A stretch of DNA of 64,000 bases from contig NZ_CAUQJB010000003.1 in NCBI RefSeq assembly GCF_963518325.1, positions 62,001 through 126,000 of the forward strand, written 5' to 3'. The notes under the pieces were generated by a model. It saw nothing but the letters and a program-made list of their open reading frames with translations, did no database searches and had not been told where the DNA came from. A program made the translations under genes and the position numbers. The DNA is from Vagococcus_D sp963518325. GTDB taxonomy: Bacteria > Bacillota > Bacilli > Lactobacillales > Vagococcaceae. This document shows, one piece after another, positions 16,589-25,842 of this stretch (its first letter is position 1; every line of letters starts with the position of its first letter).

Positions 16589-17701
16589 ATGAGTAAAAAT
16601 AATGAGACATTTTATGACGATCTACTTCAAAAAATAAATATGGAAGAATCAAAGTTAAAAAGTGTGAATTTTATCATTGCTGGTAAAAGTGGCGTTGGTA
16701 AGTCAACCTTAATTAATCAGACCTTTAGAGAAGAGTTAGCAGCAACGGGAATTGGTAAACCTGTTACCAAACAAATTGAATTAATCGAAAAAATAGGTGT
16801 ACCAGTTAGATTGTATGATACGGTTGGCTTAGAGCTTGATAAAAAAACTCAAAAAAAATCGTTAAAAGATATTAAAGATCTCGTTAAAGAGTCTCGAAAA
16901 AAAGAAGATGGCAATGAAGCCATTCACTGCATGTGGTATTGTGTTGCAGGGAATGGTGATCGTTTCGAAGATACTGAAAAAGAATTTATCGAAGATGTGG
17001 CCAAACTGGGAATTCCAGTAATTTTAGTTTTGACTAAGTCTTATAGTAAGTCCTCTGCTATAAAATTTAAAGTAGCTATTCAAGAGATGGCGTTAAATGT
17101 GAAAGATATTGTGATACTGTGTGCGGAAGCAACAGATGAGCAAGAAGCTTATGGCTTGGATGACTTGATTTTAGCTACCAGTAAAGTTTTACCGGATTCG
17201 ATCCAAACATCTTTTATGAACGCCCAAAAGGTTTCAAGAGATTTAAAAGACAAGCAAGCCAGAAAGGTGATTGACGCGGTAGTCCTAACGACCTTTGGTC
17301 AAGGCTTTATTCCAATCCCTTTTTCTGATGCGCCAATCTTGATTGCCTCGCAAACAGGAATGTTGGCCAAAATCACCTCTGTTTATGGCATAAAAATTGA
17401 GAAAAAAGGGGTTGAAACCATTGCTGGTGGTCTTATTGGGATTACCGGGACAACGGTTGGTGGGAAAAGCATTGTCAGTTCTATTTTCAAATTTTTCCCA
17501 GGGTTAGGCACGATTGCTGGTGGCATGGTGTCAGGTAGCACGGCCGCCATCCTGACAAAACTTTTGGGTGAAGCGTATATTCAATTGATCAATTTGATCA
17601 TCGATGAGAAAATCAATCTCAGCGATTTAAATGAATCAGAAATGAAAGAAATCTTGCTGGGATTAATCAAAGGGGCCTCAACGTCTGTCTTTAAAAAGTA
17701 A
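16589..17701 (+). CDS. Era-like GTPase with C-terminal DUF697 membrane domain
   Basis: The 370-residue protein has a GTPase domain with P-loop GKSGVGKST (32-40), the G3 motif DTVG and the G4-like LTKS. The hydrophobic C-terminal part (about 215-340) contains FGQGFIPIPFSDAPILIASQ and glycine-rich amphipathic segments typical of DUF697/YcjF-like domains that associate with membranes. Related proteins are poorly characterised and may act in membrane stress or ion balance. It is a single gene with an AGGAGG site and its own terminator. Confidence 0.8.
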   Translation: MSKNNETFYDDLLQKINMEESKLKSVNFIIAGKSGVGKSTLINQTFREELAATGIGKPVTKQIELIEKIGVPVRLYDTVGLELDKKTQKKSLKDIKDLVKESRKKEDGNEAIHCMWYCVAGNGDRFEDTEKEFIEDVAKLGIPVILVLTKSYSKSSAIKFKVAIQEMALNVKDIVILCAEATDEQEAYGLDDLILATSKVLPDSIQTSFMNAQKVSRDLKDKQARKVIDAVVLTTFGQGFIPIPFSDAPILIASQTGMLAKITSVYGIKIEKKGVETIAGGLIGITGTTVGGKSIVSSIFKFFPGLGTIAGGMVSGSTAAILTKLLGEAYIQLINLIIDEKINLSDLNESEMKEILLGLIKGASTSVFKK

Positions 17702-17719
17702 GTAGATGGAGACCAAAAA

Positions 17720-17756
17720 GGCTATCAGCTAATAGGGGCTGATGGTCTTTTTTTTT
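17720..17756 (+). terminator. Terminator after the GTPase gene
   Basis: A 10-bp stem (GGCTATCAGC / GCTGATGGTC, with two G-U pairs) is followed by nine T residues. Confidence 0.85.
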
Positions 17757-17839
17757 ATTTGGGGTCTATCGAGAGGTCAGTATTTATCAAATCGTGTTAA
17801 ACTAGTATTAACAGGAAATTAGACAAAGGAGAGTTTAAC

Positions 17840-18946
17840 ATGCCAAGAAAATATGATAAAAAACGGTTAAATGAGATGCTGAATAAACAAGAAACCGGCC
17901 TTGTAGATAAGGTAGAGATTGTATTTAAGAATATGCCTGATTGTGATATTAAAGGGGCGATGGAACCTAGATTATATAAAGATATGAAAAAAGTGGCCTT
18001 ATTGACTCGGTTATTGCCGAAAAGTGTGCTGAAATTGGAAATGAATACGGCTTCAATAAAGAAGTTGCGCAAGATGTTTAACAACGTCGACAGTACGCCA
18101 ATTATTGATAAGGGAGTTGACGTGATAACGGATAGTTTTTTAGCTGCTGATGGTGGAGAGATTCCCATTCATTGTTTCAAATCTCAAGAGACTCTGGAAA
18201 ATGCCCCTATCTTGTATTTTATCCATGGAGGAGGTTTTTTTGCTGGCAGTACAGCAGTTGTAGCAGATATGCTGAAACTTCTAGTGGCTAATACCGGAAT
18301 ACTAGCTTTTTCGGTTGATTATCGCTTAGCACCAGAACATCCATATCCTACCAGTCATGAAGATTGCTACAGCGGTTTATTATGGTTGCACCAACACGCC
18401 AGTCAGTTTGGAGGAGACCCTGATCAGATATTTGTTGGAGGAGACAGTGCTGGTGGCAACTTGACGCTGTATTGTGCCAATCGCGCCCTTGAAGACCAGC
18501 TAGACTTAATAAAAGGGCAACTCATCCTCTATCCAACCGTTAATATGGGTGGCGTTCAAGATGAGTATGTGAGATTTACAAAAGATAAATTTGACATTTA
18601 TGACAAACAAGCCAAGGTGATTAACCTGTCCTTGGATATGTTGAGGGGTCTTGGTGACGGTTTGGGGCAGATTTTGGGAACAACGGACTTAATGACCCCT
18701 TACTTGACCCCTTATATGGCAGTTAATCCGAAGTTACCGCCGACTTTTATAGCAGTAGGTGAACACGATTTTTTAAAAATAGAGACCTTAGCATACGCCC
18801 GTAAGCTTGTGATGGCAGGGGTGGAAACAAAGACGATTGTTTATAAAGGATTAGGACATGCCTTTATCGATCGAATTGGTTATTTACCGCAAAGTGAAGA
18901 CTGCGTCATAGAGATGGGAAAGTTTATCTTAAACCATCGGAGTTAA
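17840..18946 (+). CDS. Alpha/beta hydrolase, hormone-sensitive-lipase family esterase
   Basis: The 368-residue protein has the HSL-family oxyanion motif HGGG (129-132), the nucleophile elbow GDSAGG with Ser203, and a likely Asp310 (GEHDFL) and His340 (GLGHAF) completing the triad. It should be a cytoplasmic carboxylesterase acting on short-chain or acyl esters. The N-terminal 100 residues form the helical cap. It is a single gene behind AAAGGAG; the neighbours do not point to a substrate. Confidence 0.9.
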   Translation: MPRKYDKKRLNEMLNKQETGLVDKVEIVFKNMPDCDIKGAMEPRLYKDMKKVALLTRLLPKSVLKLEMNTASIKKLRKMFNNVDSTPIIDKGVDVITDSFLAADGGEIPIHCFKSQETLENAPILYFIHGGGFFAGSTAVVADMLKLLVANTGILAFSVDYRLAPEHPYPTSHEDCYSGLLWLHQHASQFGGDPDQIFVGGDSAGGNLTLYCANRALEDQLDLIKGQLILYPTVNMGGVQDEYVRFTKDKFDIYDKQAKVINLSLDMLRGLGDGLGQILGTTDLMTPYLTPYMAVNPKLPPTFIAVGEHDFLKIETLAYARKLVMAGVETKTIVYKGLGHAFIDRIGYLPQSEDCVIEMGKFILNHRS

Positions 18947-19159
18947 GACAGGCGCGGAAATCGCTATCTCTTAAATCAATCGGAAACCCTGTCTCAATAA
19001 GAACGAACTCATTTATTAGCCAAAAAGCTAGCATGGAAGTACCCGCGGAGAAAGGTAGTGGGTGGCGCCATTGACCCATTTATTAAATTGATAGGTCAAA
19101 ATTAGTCACTGTTATAAAGATAGTGATTCTTTTTGTAACCTTTTCCTAATGTTCGAGGT

Positions 19160-19388
19160 ATGGAGAAGAACAAACTTAGGAATCGTTTGTACAGAATGTG
19201 GAGTAAGTTGGAAACAGAGGAAATAAAAGAGACTCTAAAGCCTGTGGAAAGCCTTAAAGTGACACCAAAGGTAGAAAGTGAGTCTGACGGCCACGGATTA
19301 CCAGTAAAAAGAGTTAGTAACTGAACCAGAAGAAGTGACACGGTTTCCTGATAGTTTAGTGAAACAACCAACTGGCAATAAACTCTAA
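19160..19388 (+). pseudogene. Possible remnant of a small gene, frameshifted
   Basis: From ATG 19160 a charged peptide of 54 residues runs to a TGA at 19322. Overlapping it, another frame continues with LVTEPEEVTRFPDSLVKQ and stops at 19386-19388. Both halves have a coding-like composition, so a single-base shift near 19308-19322 could have split one reading frame. The ribosome site is poor. I do not recognise the protein. A terminator 80 bases downstream is consistent with a once-expressed unit. Confidence 0.25.
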
Positions 19389-19467
19389 TAAGACAACCAG
19401 TATCTGTCTCAGTAGATTAAATAACTTAACTGGAGCGATTGCTAATAAGTGTTATTAAATGAACCGA

Positions 19468-19506
19468 ATACTCAGACTGCTGAAAATAGGCAGTCTGAGT
19501 ATTTTT
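19468..19506 (+). terminator. Terminator without an intact gene upstream
   Basis: A perfect 13-bp inverted repeat (ATACTCAGACTGC / GCAGTCTGAGTAT) with a 9-base loop is followed by TTTT. Confidence 0.75.
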
Positions 19507-19801
19507 GGCGTGATTTTAGGGGATTAAAATTGCTAAATTTTTAGGGAAGAATTACAATAAAATTAAGTTATGTGTGTTATTTCGTTATAAAAGGTATCTT
19601 TATTGTATAGTTTAATGGATAAAGTTTTCTTGATGCTTATTCAGCAATTGTTTAAACTGAAAAAAGCCATCTTATTCCTAGGCTTCACTGGAATCCTTGA
19701 GCTTTTTGGGAAATAAGTGGCAATAACTTGGGATGGTTATAAGATAACTAAAAGAATCGTGAGCTATCATGATGAAAAGGTGTTTTGAGGAGTGAAGTGA
19801 G

Positions 19802-20839
19802 ATGAAAAAGAAGGTTATTATAGGGACTATAGGGGTGTTATTGGTGTTTGTTGTTATTTTTTGGCGGACACCTATGTTGATTCGGGGACCGGGGAATTTA
19901 GTGAGTTTGGAAAAGGCCGTTCAGGTGAATCATGAAAAAGATCAAAATAAAGGCCGTTTTTACGTGACAGTGGTTCAAACAAGATCGGCCACCTTGTGGG
20001 AGATGATAAGGACGTTTAATGATCCTTTTCGTGAAGTTGTGAACCAGGAAACTGCCAATAATGGTTTGCCCACAGAGGCTTCTCGCTTACTACAACGGAA
20101 CGCGATGAATACGTCTCAGAACGCTGCGAAGAAGTTGGCCTTGGATTTGGCTGGAAAACAAGGGGAGTTGGCTTATGAAGGGATTTTTATTTTAACAGCT
20201 TCCAAAGAATCTGGTTTACAAGGGAAGATCATGACAGGGGATCAGGTTATAACAGTAGATGATTATTTTTTTAATCAGTCCTCTGACATGTTGACCTACT
20301 TACAAAATCGAGCCATCGGTGACGAGGTAGTCCTTGAAATAAAGCGTGAAGGAACTAAAAAGATAGTGACCGGAACGGTTGATCTGAATGAGAACACCGG
20401 CCGTCATTCTTTGGGCATCCAGTTTTTGGATCGAACTGAGTTAATCAGTGAAATCCCTGTTGACATCGATTTGGGAGCAGTTGGTGGGCCCTCTGCTGGT
20501 CTGATGTTTACCTTACAGATGTATACCATGGCTTCAAATCACGATTTAAGACAAGGTCGCAACATCGCTGGAACGGGAGCAATTACCTTGGATGGTCAAG
20601 TGACACGAGTTGGTGGTATAGCTGAAAAAGTATATTCAGCAGCTAATGGTGGGGCTGTTGCTTTCTTAGTCCCCGATGATCCTATCTCTGAAGAATTCCG
20701 TGAGTATTTTCCAGAGGCTCAAAGCAATTATCAGGAAGCTATAGAGGCTAATAAAAAATTGGAGACAGAGATGGTAATTGTACCAGTAAAGAGGGTACAA
20801 GAGGCTATCGATTGGTTATCAAAAACAGGAAATAAATAA
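19802..20839 (+). CDS. SepM/YlbL-type PDZ and Lon-like (S16) membrane protease
   Basis: The 345-residue protein has an N-terminal membrane anchor (about residues 4-21), a PDZ domain (about 125-195) and a C-terminal Lon-type protease domain. The catalytic dyad is Ser231 in GGPSAGLMF and Lys276 in GGIAEKV. The protease domain should face outside. In Streptococcus mutans SepM trims the competence-stimulating peptide, and B. subtilis YlbL belongs to the same family; which substrate is cut here is unknown. The gene is followed at 24 bases by a lipoprotein gene. Confidence 0.9.
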   Translation: MKKKVIIGTIGVLLVFVVIFWRTPMLIRGPGNLVSLEKAVQVNHEKDQNKGRFYVTVVQTRSATLWEMIRTFNDPFREVVNQETANNGLPTEASRLLQRNAMNTSQNAAKKLALDLAGKQGELAYEGIFILTASKESGLQGKIMTGDQVITVDDYFFNQSSDMLTYLQNRAIGDEVVLEIKREGTKKIVTGTVDLNENTGRHSLGIQFLDRTELISEIPVDIDLGAVGGPSAGLMFTLQMYTMASNHDLRQGRNIAGTGAITLDGQVTRVGGIAEKVYSAANGGAVAFLVPDDPISEEFREYFPEAQSNYQEAIEANKKLETEMVIVPVKRVQEAIDWLSKTGNK

Positions 20840-20863
20840 AATGACGTATCGGAAAGGATGAAG

Positions 20864-21307
20864 ATGATGAAAAAGAAATATGTGTTATCGGCTATCGTGT
20901 TACTTGGCGTGGTGATTTTAGGGGCATGTGGCCAAAAGAAAACCGAGTCAGAGAGCAGTGGAAGCAGTAGCAGTAGTGAGATCACTAGCAGTTCAACAGA
21001 GAACCAACAAAGGGATTCAGAAGTATTGATTGGCAAGGTGAAAGAAGGCACAACTTCAGAGGATCAACGATTGTTATTGGAAAGCTTAGTTCCAGCGGAA
21101 AAAGACTCGGAAACAATCCCCTTTCAGGAAGTTGTGTTGCTGACAAATGACGTTAAGATTGTTGATGGTGATGACCAAGAGGTAACGGTAGATAAGCTTG
21201 AGCCAGGAACGACGATTGAGGTGACCTTAGTTAAAAACAGTCCCGTGGCGAGTTCCTTACCACCACAAATACCAGGAATGAGTATTGTAAAAATAGTGGT
21301 TCCTTAG
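20864..21307 (+). CDS. Small lipoprotein, unknown function
   Basis: The protein has a lipoprotein signal with lipobox LGAC; the lipidated Cys is residue 22. After it comes a Ser/Glu-rich linker and an approximately 90-residue beta-rich domain that is not recognised. I prefer ATG 20864 (20867 is also possible) over ATG 20858 because the GGAAAGG ribosome site ends at 20857. It follows the SepM-like protease gene closely and may be cotranscribed with it. Confidence 0.75.
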   Translation: MMKKKYVLSAIVLLGVVILGACGQKKTESESSGSSSSSEITSSSTENQQRDSEVLIGKVKEGTTSEDQRLLLESLVPAEKDSETIPFQEVVLLTNDVKIVDGDDQEVTVDKLEPGTTIEVTLVKNSPVASSLPPQIPGMSIVKIVVP

Positions 21308-21340
21308 TTAATAGAATAAAAGCAGTACGGGAGGTATTTT

Positions 21341-23965
21341 ATGGAATGGTATGAAAAAGCGATTGAAGCAGTTCGCTCAACGACAAAGACCAGTGAGTTA
21401 GGCTTGTCAGCAGAGGAACGTCAACAGAGGTTAATTAGTCAAGGGGAAAACACCCTTAGTAAAGGGAAGGAAGACAGTGAGCTAAAAAAATTCCTCCATC
21501 ATTTTAATGATTTATTGATTTATGTCTTAATTGTGGCAGGTATTTTAAAAGGATTAACCGGCGATTTTATTGATATGACGATTATTTTTGCCGTGGTTTT
21601 AATTAATTCACTCATCGGCTATGTTCAAGAACGGAAAGCAACCAATTCTTTAAGCAGTTTAAGTGCCATGATGGGCTCTCAAGCAACGATTCTTGCCGAT
21701 GGTGAGAAGGCAATAGTCGAAGCCACTAGCCTCGTAGTGGGAGATGTGGTTCTGCTTAATCCGGGAACCATCATTCCGGCGGATTTACGCTTAGTGGAAG
21801 CATATAATTTAGTTGTGGAAGAAGCGATTTTAACCGGGGAATCAACGCCAGTTAATAAAAATACGGCTGATATAACTGGACCGGCTGATTTAGGTGACCG
21901 CTTAAATATGGTCTATTCTGGGACTTTGGTCAATAGTGGTAGTGGCAAAGGCATTGTCGTAGAAACCGGTGATGGTACCGAACTTGGTAAAATTAGTCAG
22001 CATTTAAAAGATGTGGGCAGTACCGAAACACCATTAATTAAAAAGATGAAACAGTTAAATAAACAAATATTTTATATTTTAGGAGCGTTGATAGTATTTT
22101 TAGTCATTTTTAGTTTACTCTTTAGAGACTTTACTGGTGGGGAACTGGTTTCGGCGATGATAGCCTTAGCTGTTTCTGCCGTACCAGAAGGGTTACCGGC
22201 AGTCTTGTCGATTATTTTATCTGTTGGAGTAACGCGGATGGCTGTCCAAAAAGCGATCATCAAAAAGATGCCAGCCGTGGAAACACTGGGAAGTATGAGC
22301 GTTATTTGTTCCGATAAAACAGGGACCCTAACCAAAAATGAAATGACTGTTGTGTCGATTGTGACAAAGGATGAAGTCGTTGAAATTGAGGATGGAGGCT
22401 TTGACCGTTCGGCTGAGGAAGATCATTTATCTTGGCACCGCCTAATTGAAACAGCCTTATACTGCAATGATACTAAAATTAATTATCGTGGAGGCAAGCG
22501 GGAAATTATTGGCAACCCTACAGAAGGCGCGTTATTGGAATTTGCCAATCAACATCCTTTAGATCAAGAAGAGCATGTCCTGTATAAAATTCCTTTTGAT
22601 TCAGCTTATAAATACATGGCGACTTTAGTTGTAATAGGCCAAAAGAAGTTTATCTACTTAAAAGGGGCACCGGATATTATTTTGGATATGGTTCCTTTAC
22701 AGTTGGAAGGAGAAGACTATACGACGATTGATTTGCCCTTTTGGCAAGAAGAGATTTCCATCCAAGCGCGCAAAGGCCAGCGAATGTTAGCCGCCGCCTA
22801 TAAGGAAGTGCCCGTTGAGACAGAAACAATCAGTCACGAGGATTTAGAAGAAGAGATGGTTCTGTTGGGATTATATGGCATTATCGACCCACCTAAAAAA
22901 GAAGCCATGGACGCGATTAAGATCTGTCATGAGGCAGGTATCAGCGTCAAAATGATTACTGGGGATCACAAAGATACCGCTGTTGCCATAGCTGAACAGA
23001 TTGGATTAACGAATTATAACCAAGCTTTAATCGGCAGTGAAATTGAAGGATTAAGCGACAAGGAACTTCAAGGTGTCGTTGCAACCCACGATGTTTTTGC
23101 CAGAACCACACCTGAGCATAAACTACGATTAGTGCGAGCTATACAGGAAAATGGCGAGATTGTGGGAATGACTGGTGATGGAGTTAACGATGCTCCGGCT
23201 TTGAAAAAAGCCGACATTGGAATTGCCATGGGAATCAAAGGAACCGAAGTGACAAAGGATGCGGCTGATATGGTCCTGGCTGATGATAACTTTGCCACAA
23301 TAGCTGCTGCAGTTAAAGAAGGTCGTCGTGTTTACGATAATTTAAAAAAGACGATCTATTTTTCATTACCAACGGCATTTGCTCAAGGGCTGCTAGTTGT
23401 GGTATCGATTTTACTGGATAACCCATTGCCTTTAACATCGATTCAAATTTTATGGTTAAACATGGTGACGACTATTACGTTGTCCTTTGCTCTTGGGTTT
23501 GAACCGATAGCCAAAGATGCCATGACCAGAAAACCAAGGAATCCAAAAGAAAATATTCTAAACGGTTATGCCGTGTTTAGAGCGACCTATGTGTCCTTGC
23601 TTTTAGCGGCTTTAGGTTTTATTATCAATAGTTACCTAAGTAGTCAGGGAGCCAGTGAAACCGTCATGCAAACGACTCTTTTATTGACGATTGTCTGTGG
23701 GCAGGTGTTCTATATGATTAATTGCCGTGAAATTCACCAGTTTGCCATTACGAAAAGTATTTTAGCCAATAAAATTTTATGGTTGGCCACAGGTATTTTA
23801 GTGGTGCTTCAATTGGCAGTTATGTACGTACCAGTCATGAATAATATCTTGGATACAACGCCAATAGGTTGGCATTACGCTGGTTTATCTTTATTAGCGG
23901 GTTTGTTAGTTTTTGTCATAGTAGAGCTAGAGAAACTTGGTTATCGAACATGGAAAAAAATCTAG
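21341..23965 (+). CDS. P-type ATPase, calcium-transporting (P2A-like)
   Basis: The 874-residue pump has all P-type ATPase landmarks: TGES (165-168) in the actuator domain, PEGL (282-285) in the fourth membrane helix, the phosphorylated Asp325 in SDKTGTLT, and TGDGVNDAP in the phosphorylation domain. The VPEGLP motif and the absence of N-terminal heavy-metal domains fit P2A Ca2+ export pumps (SERCA/PMR1-like). About ten membrane segments are expected. The gene is 33 bases after the lipoprotein gene with a GGGAGG site. Confidence 0.92.
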   Translation: MEWYEKAIEAVRSTTKTSELGLSAEERQQRLISQGENTLSKGKEDSELKKFLHHFNDLLIYVLIVAGILKGLTGDFIDMTIIFAVVLINSLIGYVQERKATNSLSSLSAMMGSQATILADGEKAIVEATSLVVGDVVLLNPGTIIPADLRLVEAYNLVVEEAILTGESTPVNKNTADITGPADLGDRLNMVYSGTLVNSGSGKGIVVETGDGTELGKISQHLKDVGSTETPLIKKMKQLNKQIFYILGALIVFLVIFSLLFRDFTGGELVSAMIALAVSAVPEGLPAVLSIILSVGVTRMAVQKAIIKKMPAVETLGSMSVICSDKTGTLTKNEMTVVSIVTKDEVVEIEDGGFDRSAEEDHLSWHRLIETALYCNDTKINYRGGKREIIGNPTEGALLEFANQHPLDQEEHVLYKIPFDSAYKYMATLVVIGQKKFIYLKGAPDIILDMVPLQLEGEDYTTIDLPFWQEEISIQARKGQRMLAAAYKEVPVETETISHEDLEEEMVLLGLYGIIDPPKKEAMDAIKICHEAGISVKMITGDHKDTAVAIAEQIGLTNYNQALIGSEIEGLSDKELQGVVATHDVFARTTPEHKLRLVRAIQENGEIVGMTGDGVNDAPALKKADIGIAMGIKGTEVTKDAADMVLADDNFATIAAAVKEGRRVYDNLKKTIYFSLPTAFAQGLLVVVSILLDNPLPLTSIQILWLNMVTTITLSFALGFEPIAKDAMTRKPRNPKENILNGYAVFRATYVSLLLAALGFIINSYLSSQGASETVMQTTLLLTIVCGQVFYMINCREIHQFAITKSILANKILWLATGILVVLQLAVMYVPVMNNILDTTPIGWHYAGLSLLAGLLVFVIVELEKLGYRTWKKI

Positions 23966-24028
23966 CTGATCGATGTAAGAAACCATCAGGTTAGCAATTA
24001 AAACGAGACTCTTTTCAAGGCTAGTTAA

Positions 24029-24058
24029 TTGACATTGACGAGAATATTGTGGGATAAT
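24029..24058 (+). promoter_or_regulatory. Promoter of the VOC gene
   Basis: TTGACA (24029-24034) and GATAAT (24053-24058) are 18 bases apart and lie 36 bases before the start codon. Confidence 0.6.
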
Positions 24059-24093
24059 TCAGTCGAAAATAATGTTAGAAAAGAGGAATTACC

Positions 24094-24495
24094 ATGTCAG
24101 CGATTGTATTTGTTAATTTTCCAGTGAAAGATGTATCACGGGCCACCGATTTTTATGAAGCATTAGGATTTAAAAAGAACGTAGCTTTCTCCAACGAAGA
24201 GACAGCAGCCATGGTTTGGGATGAGACCTTTTGGGTCATGCTTTTGTCTCATGATTTCTACGGTAAATTTTTAAAAAATAAGGAAATTGCCGATACTGAA
24301 AAAGTCAGTGGCGCCTTAATTGCCTTTAGCTTAGAAAGTGCCGCGGCGGTTAAAGAATTCGGCGCTATTGCAGAACAAAAAGGGGGCACGGTTCATCACG
24401 TTGAGATGGGCATTCCTGAAAGTGTGATGTACGGCTTAGAAGTTCAGGATTTGGATGGTAATACGCTGGAACCTGCCTGGATGCAAGTTGATTAA
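24094..24495 (+). CDS. VOC (glyoxalase/bleomycin resistance) superfamily protein
   Basis: The 133-residue protein has the paired beta-alpha-beta-beta-beta pattern of VOC proteins, beginning with FVNFPVKDVSRATDFYEALGF and ending with VQDLDGNTLEPAWM. The terminal Glu is a usual metal ligand, but the full metal site cannot be confirmed. Members include lactoylglutathione lyases, dioxygenases and drug-binding proteins; this one cannot be placed more precisely. It is a single gene between its own promoter and a strong terminator. Confidence 0.8.
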   Translation: MSAIVFVNFPVKDVSRATDFYEALGFKKNVAFSNEETAAMVWDETFWVMLLSHDFYGKFLKNKEIADTEKVSGALIAFSLESAAAVKEFGAIAEQKGGTVHHVEMGIPESVMYGLEVQDLDGNTLEPAWMQVD

Positions 24496-24515
24496 ATAAG
24501 ATGTGGTTAAAAAGG

Positions 24516-24558
24516 CAGTGGCCCAATCAGATAAAAAATCTGATTGGGCCACTGTTTT
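24516..24558 (+). terminator. Terminator after the VOC gene
   Basis: A perfect 17-bp inverted repeat (CAGTGGCCCAATCAGAT / ATCTGATTGGGCCACTG) is followed by TTTT. Confidence 0.9.
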
Positions 24559-24612
24559 AGTAGGTTAATGATTGGACGATTTACGCAGTATTAAATAAAG
24601 GTAGCGCATATC

Positions 24613-24723
24613 TTATTTAATATACTTCATCGTCACTGCGATATTAGCATCACGCAAGGCTGCCATATAGGCCTCTAAAAAGAGACAGTCACGTTCTTCC
24701 TGTTGACCATTTTTCAGATACAT
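24613..24723 (-). pseudogene. Short C-terminal-like fragment
   Basis: The minus strand encodes MYLKNGQQEERDCLFLEAY and about 17 further residues before TAA. The composition looks like the end of a larger protein, and the frame continues a few codons upstream (VTPVI) without a start or ribosome site. I cannot name the parent gene. It overlaps, in another frame, the end of the membrane-protein frame at 24689-25003. Confidence 0.3.
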
Positions 24724-25003
24724 GATAACAGGAGTGACTCAAGATTGTTCCAAAGTGAACCAAGAATAACGTGACGATTATGAGACAAATCAGAAGTATC
24801 TTAGTCAGAAATAACTCTAATAAGTCTGACCAGTCTGTTTTTGAAAACTCATCCTTCATTTTCAGTATCTTGATTTTCCCTGATTTGGCAGGCACTTCAG
24901 AATCGGAAAGGATAAGTAATATGGATACCGGTATTATGGGAATGAGTGTGTTAATTAAGTGAATGTTCAGTTTGTTGAGTAATTTTTTTATAGCCGTACA
25001 CAT
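24689..25003 (-). CDS. Possible small membrane protein, unknown
   Basis: The 104-residue frame has two hydrophobic segments (about residues 19-34 and 66-84) separated by a charged stretch (KMKDEFSKTDWSD). TTAGGACG lies 9 bases before the ATG, which is a moderate ribosome site. There is no recognised family and no supporting neighbour, and the surrounding region looks degraded, so it may be a remnant rather than a working gene. Confidence 0.3.
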   Translation of the reverse strand: MCTAIKKLLNKLNIHLINTLIPIIPVSILLILSDSEVPAKSGKIKILKMKDEFSKTDWSDLLELFLTKILLICLIIVTLFLVHFGTILSHSCYHVSEKWSTGRT

Positions 25004-25115
25004 AGGTTGACGTCCTAACTCTTAATCGTGTCTCTACATATAAAAGAACGCCTCCGATAACATTCAACTTTTTTCGGAGACATTCTTATTTTTGTGTTAT
25101 TTAATAAAAAAAGAC

Positions 25116-25144
25116 TTGACAACGCTTTCAACCAGTTGTAAAAT
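25116..25144 (+). promoter_or_regulatory. Sigma-A promoter overlapped by a cre (CcpA) site
   Basis: TTGACA (25116-25121) and TAAAAT (25139-25144) are exactly 17 bases apart. TGACAACGCTTTCA (25117-25130) fits the catabolite-responsive element pattern TGWNANCGNTNWCA at every fixed position and covers the -35 box, so CcpA should repress this promoter. Confidence 0.7.
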
Positions 25145-25150
25145 ATGGGC

Positions 25151-25442
25151 GTTAAGATAAACTTACAACTAAATAAATTCCATTGGCTACTGCACCCAGA
25201 GCGACAACTCCGAATGCAGTACGAAACCTTGACCAATCAGCAACGAACTGACTAATCAAGCGCCAATAGTGTAGCGCCTAAGCGCTAACATCTTTATTAT
25301 ACTCAATTTGTCACCAGATTTCTAGCTGTTTTTTTGAGTATTCTAAAGTCAAAGGGACTCCTTGTTGTTAGCCAAGGCCAAGGCTCCATTTACCTATAAC
25401 TATTGAAGCGGTATTAGACACGACGTCTGATGCCGCTTTTTT
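25151..25442 (+). ncRNA. Candidate small RNA or attenuated leader
   Basis: Transcription from the promoter at 25116-25144 would run about 290 bases without a credible reading frame and meet an intrinsic terminator at 25408-25442. Internal pairing includes TAGCGC/GCGCTA near 25270-25290. It matches no RNA class I know: no T-box, 6S, RNase P or tmRNA landmarks. It is either a CcpA-controlled small RNA or a leader that must be read through to express the EIIC gene at 25955. Confidence 0.35.
25408..25442 (+). terminator. Terminator ending the candidate leader RNA
   Basis: GCGGTATTAGAC pairs with GTCTGATGCCGC over 12 positions (with G-U pairs) around a 5-base loop and is followed by six T residues. 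Confidence 0.75.
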
Positions 25443-25842
25443 GTCGAGGAAAATCAGCCATTTAGTATGGCAAAACGAGCCGGAAGCTGACGAGCTTCTC
25501 CACGCTCCGCTTACCAAAGGTCTATCTTAACAAGCCGGCACTAGTCAAACGAATAAACGCACATGGACCGCCTCATGTGTCACCTTCGTTGAGTCAATCA
25601 AACTCATGACTCTTGTTAAGTCGACGCCCATTTTTTCGTGTTATAAGGGGAAAACTGTCCTCAGAAGAACGAAAGAAACTAAGTCTGAATCTCTCTACAA
25701 ACGCTATAACACCTTTCGTTTTTTCAGGCTATATTAACGATCCCCTGAATCGTGGATGAATCAGGTTGGCAACTATGAGAGTCGGTCGCTATCGCTGTTA
25801 CCCGTGGCCACAGGGTAACTTGGAAAATCAGGTTGAGTAGGT

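Larger units (their letters stand above)
18947..19801. other. 855-base stretch with a degraded reading frame and one terminator
   Basis: No intact gene is visible. A short frameshifted coding remnant may lie at 19160-19388, and a perfect plus-strand terminator lies at 19468-19506 without an intact gene before it. The remaining sequence up to the SepM-like gene shows nothing that I can name. Confidence 0.5.

Noticed and set aside
24771..24962. Plus-strand 63-codon frame in the degraded region
   Set aside because: It is the complement of the minus-strand membrane frame, has no ribosome site and no family resemblance.
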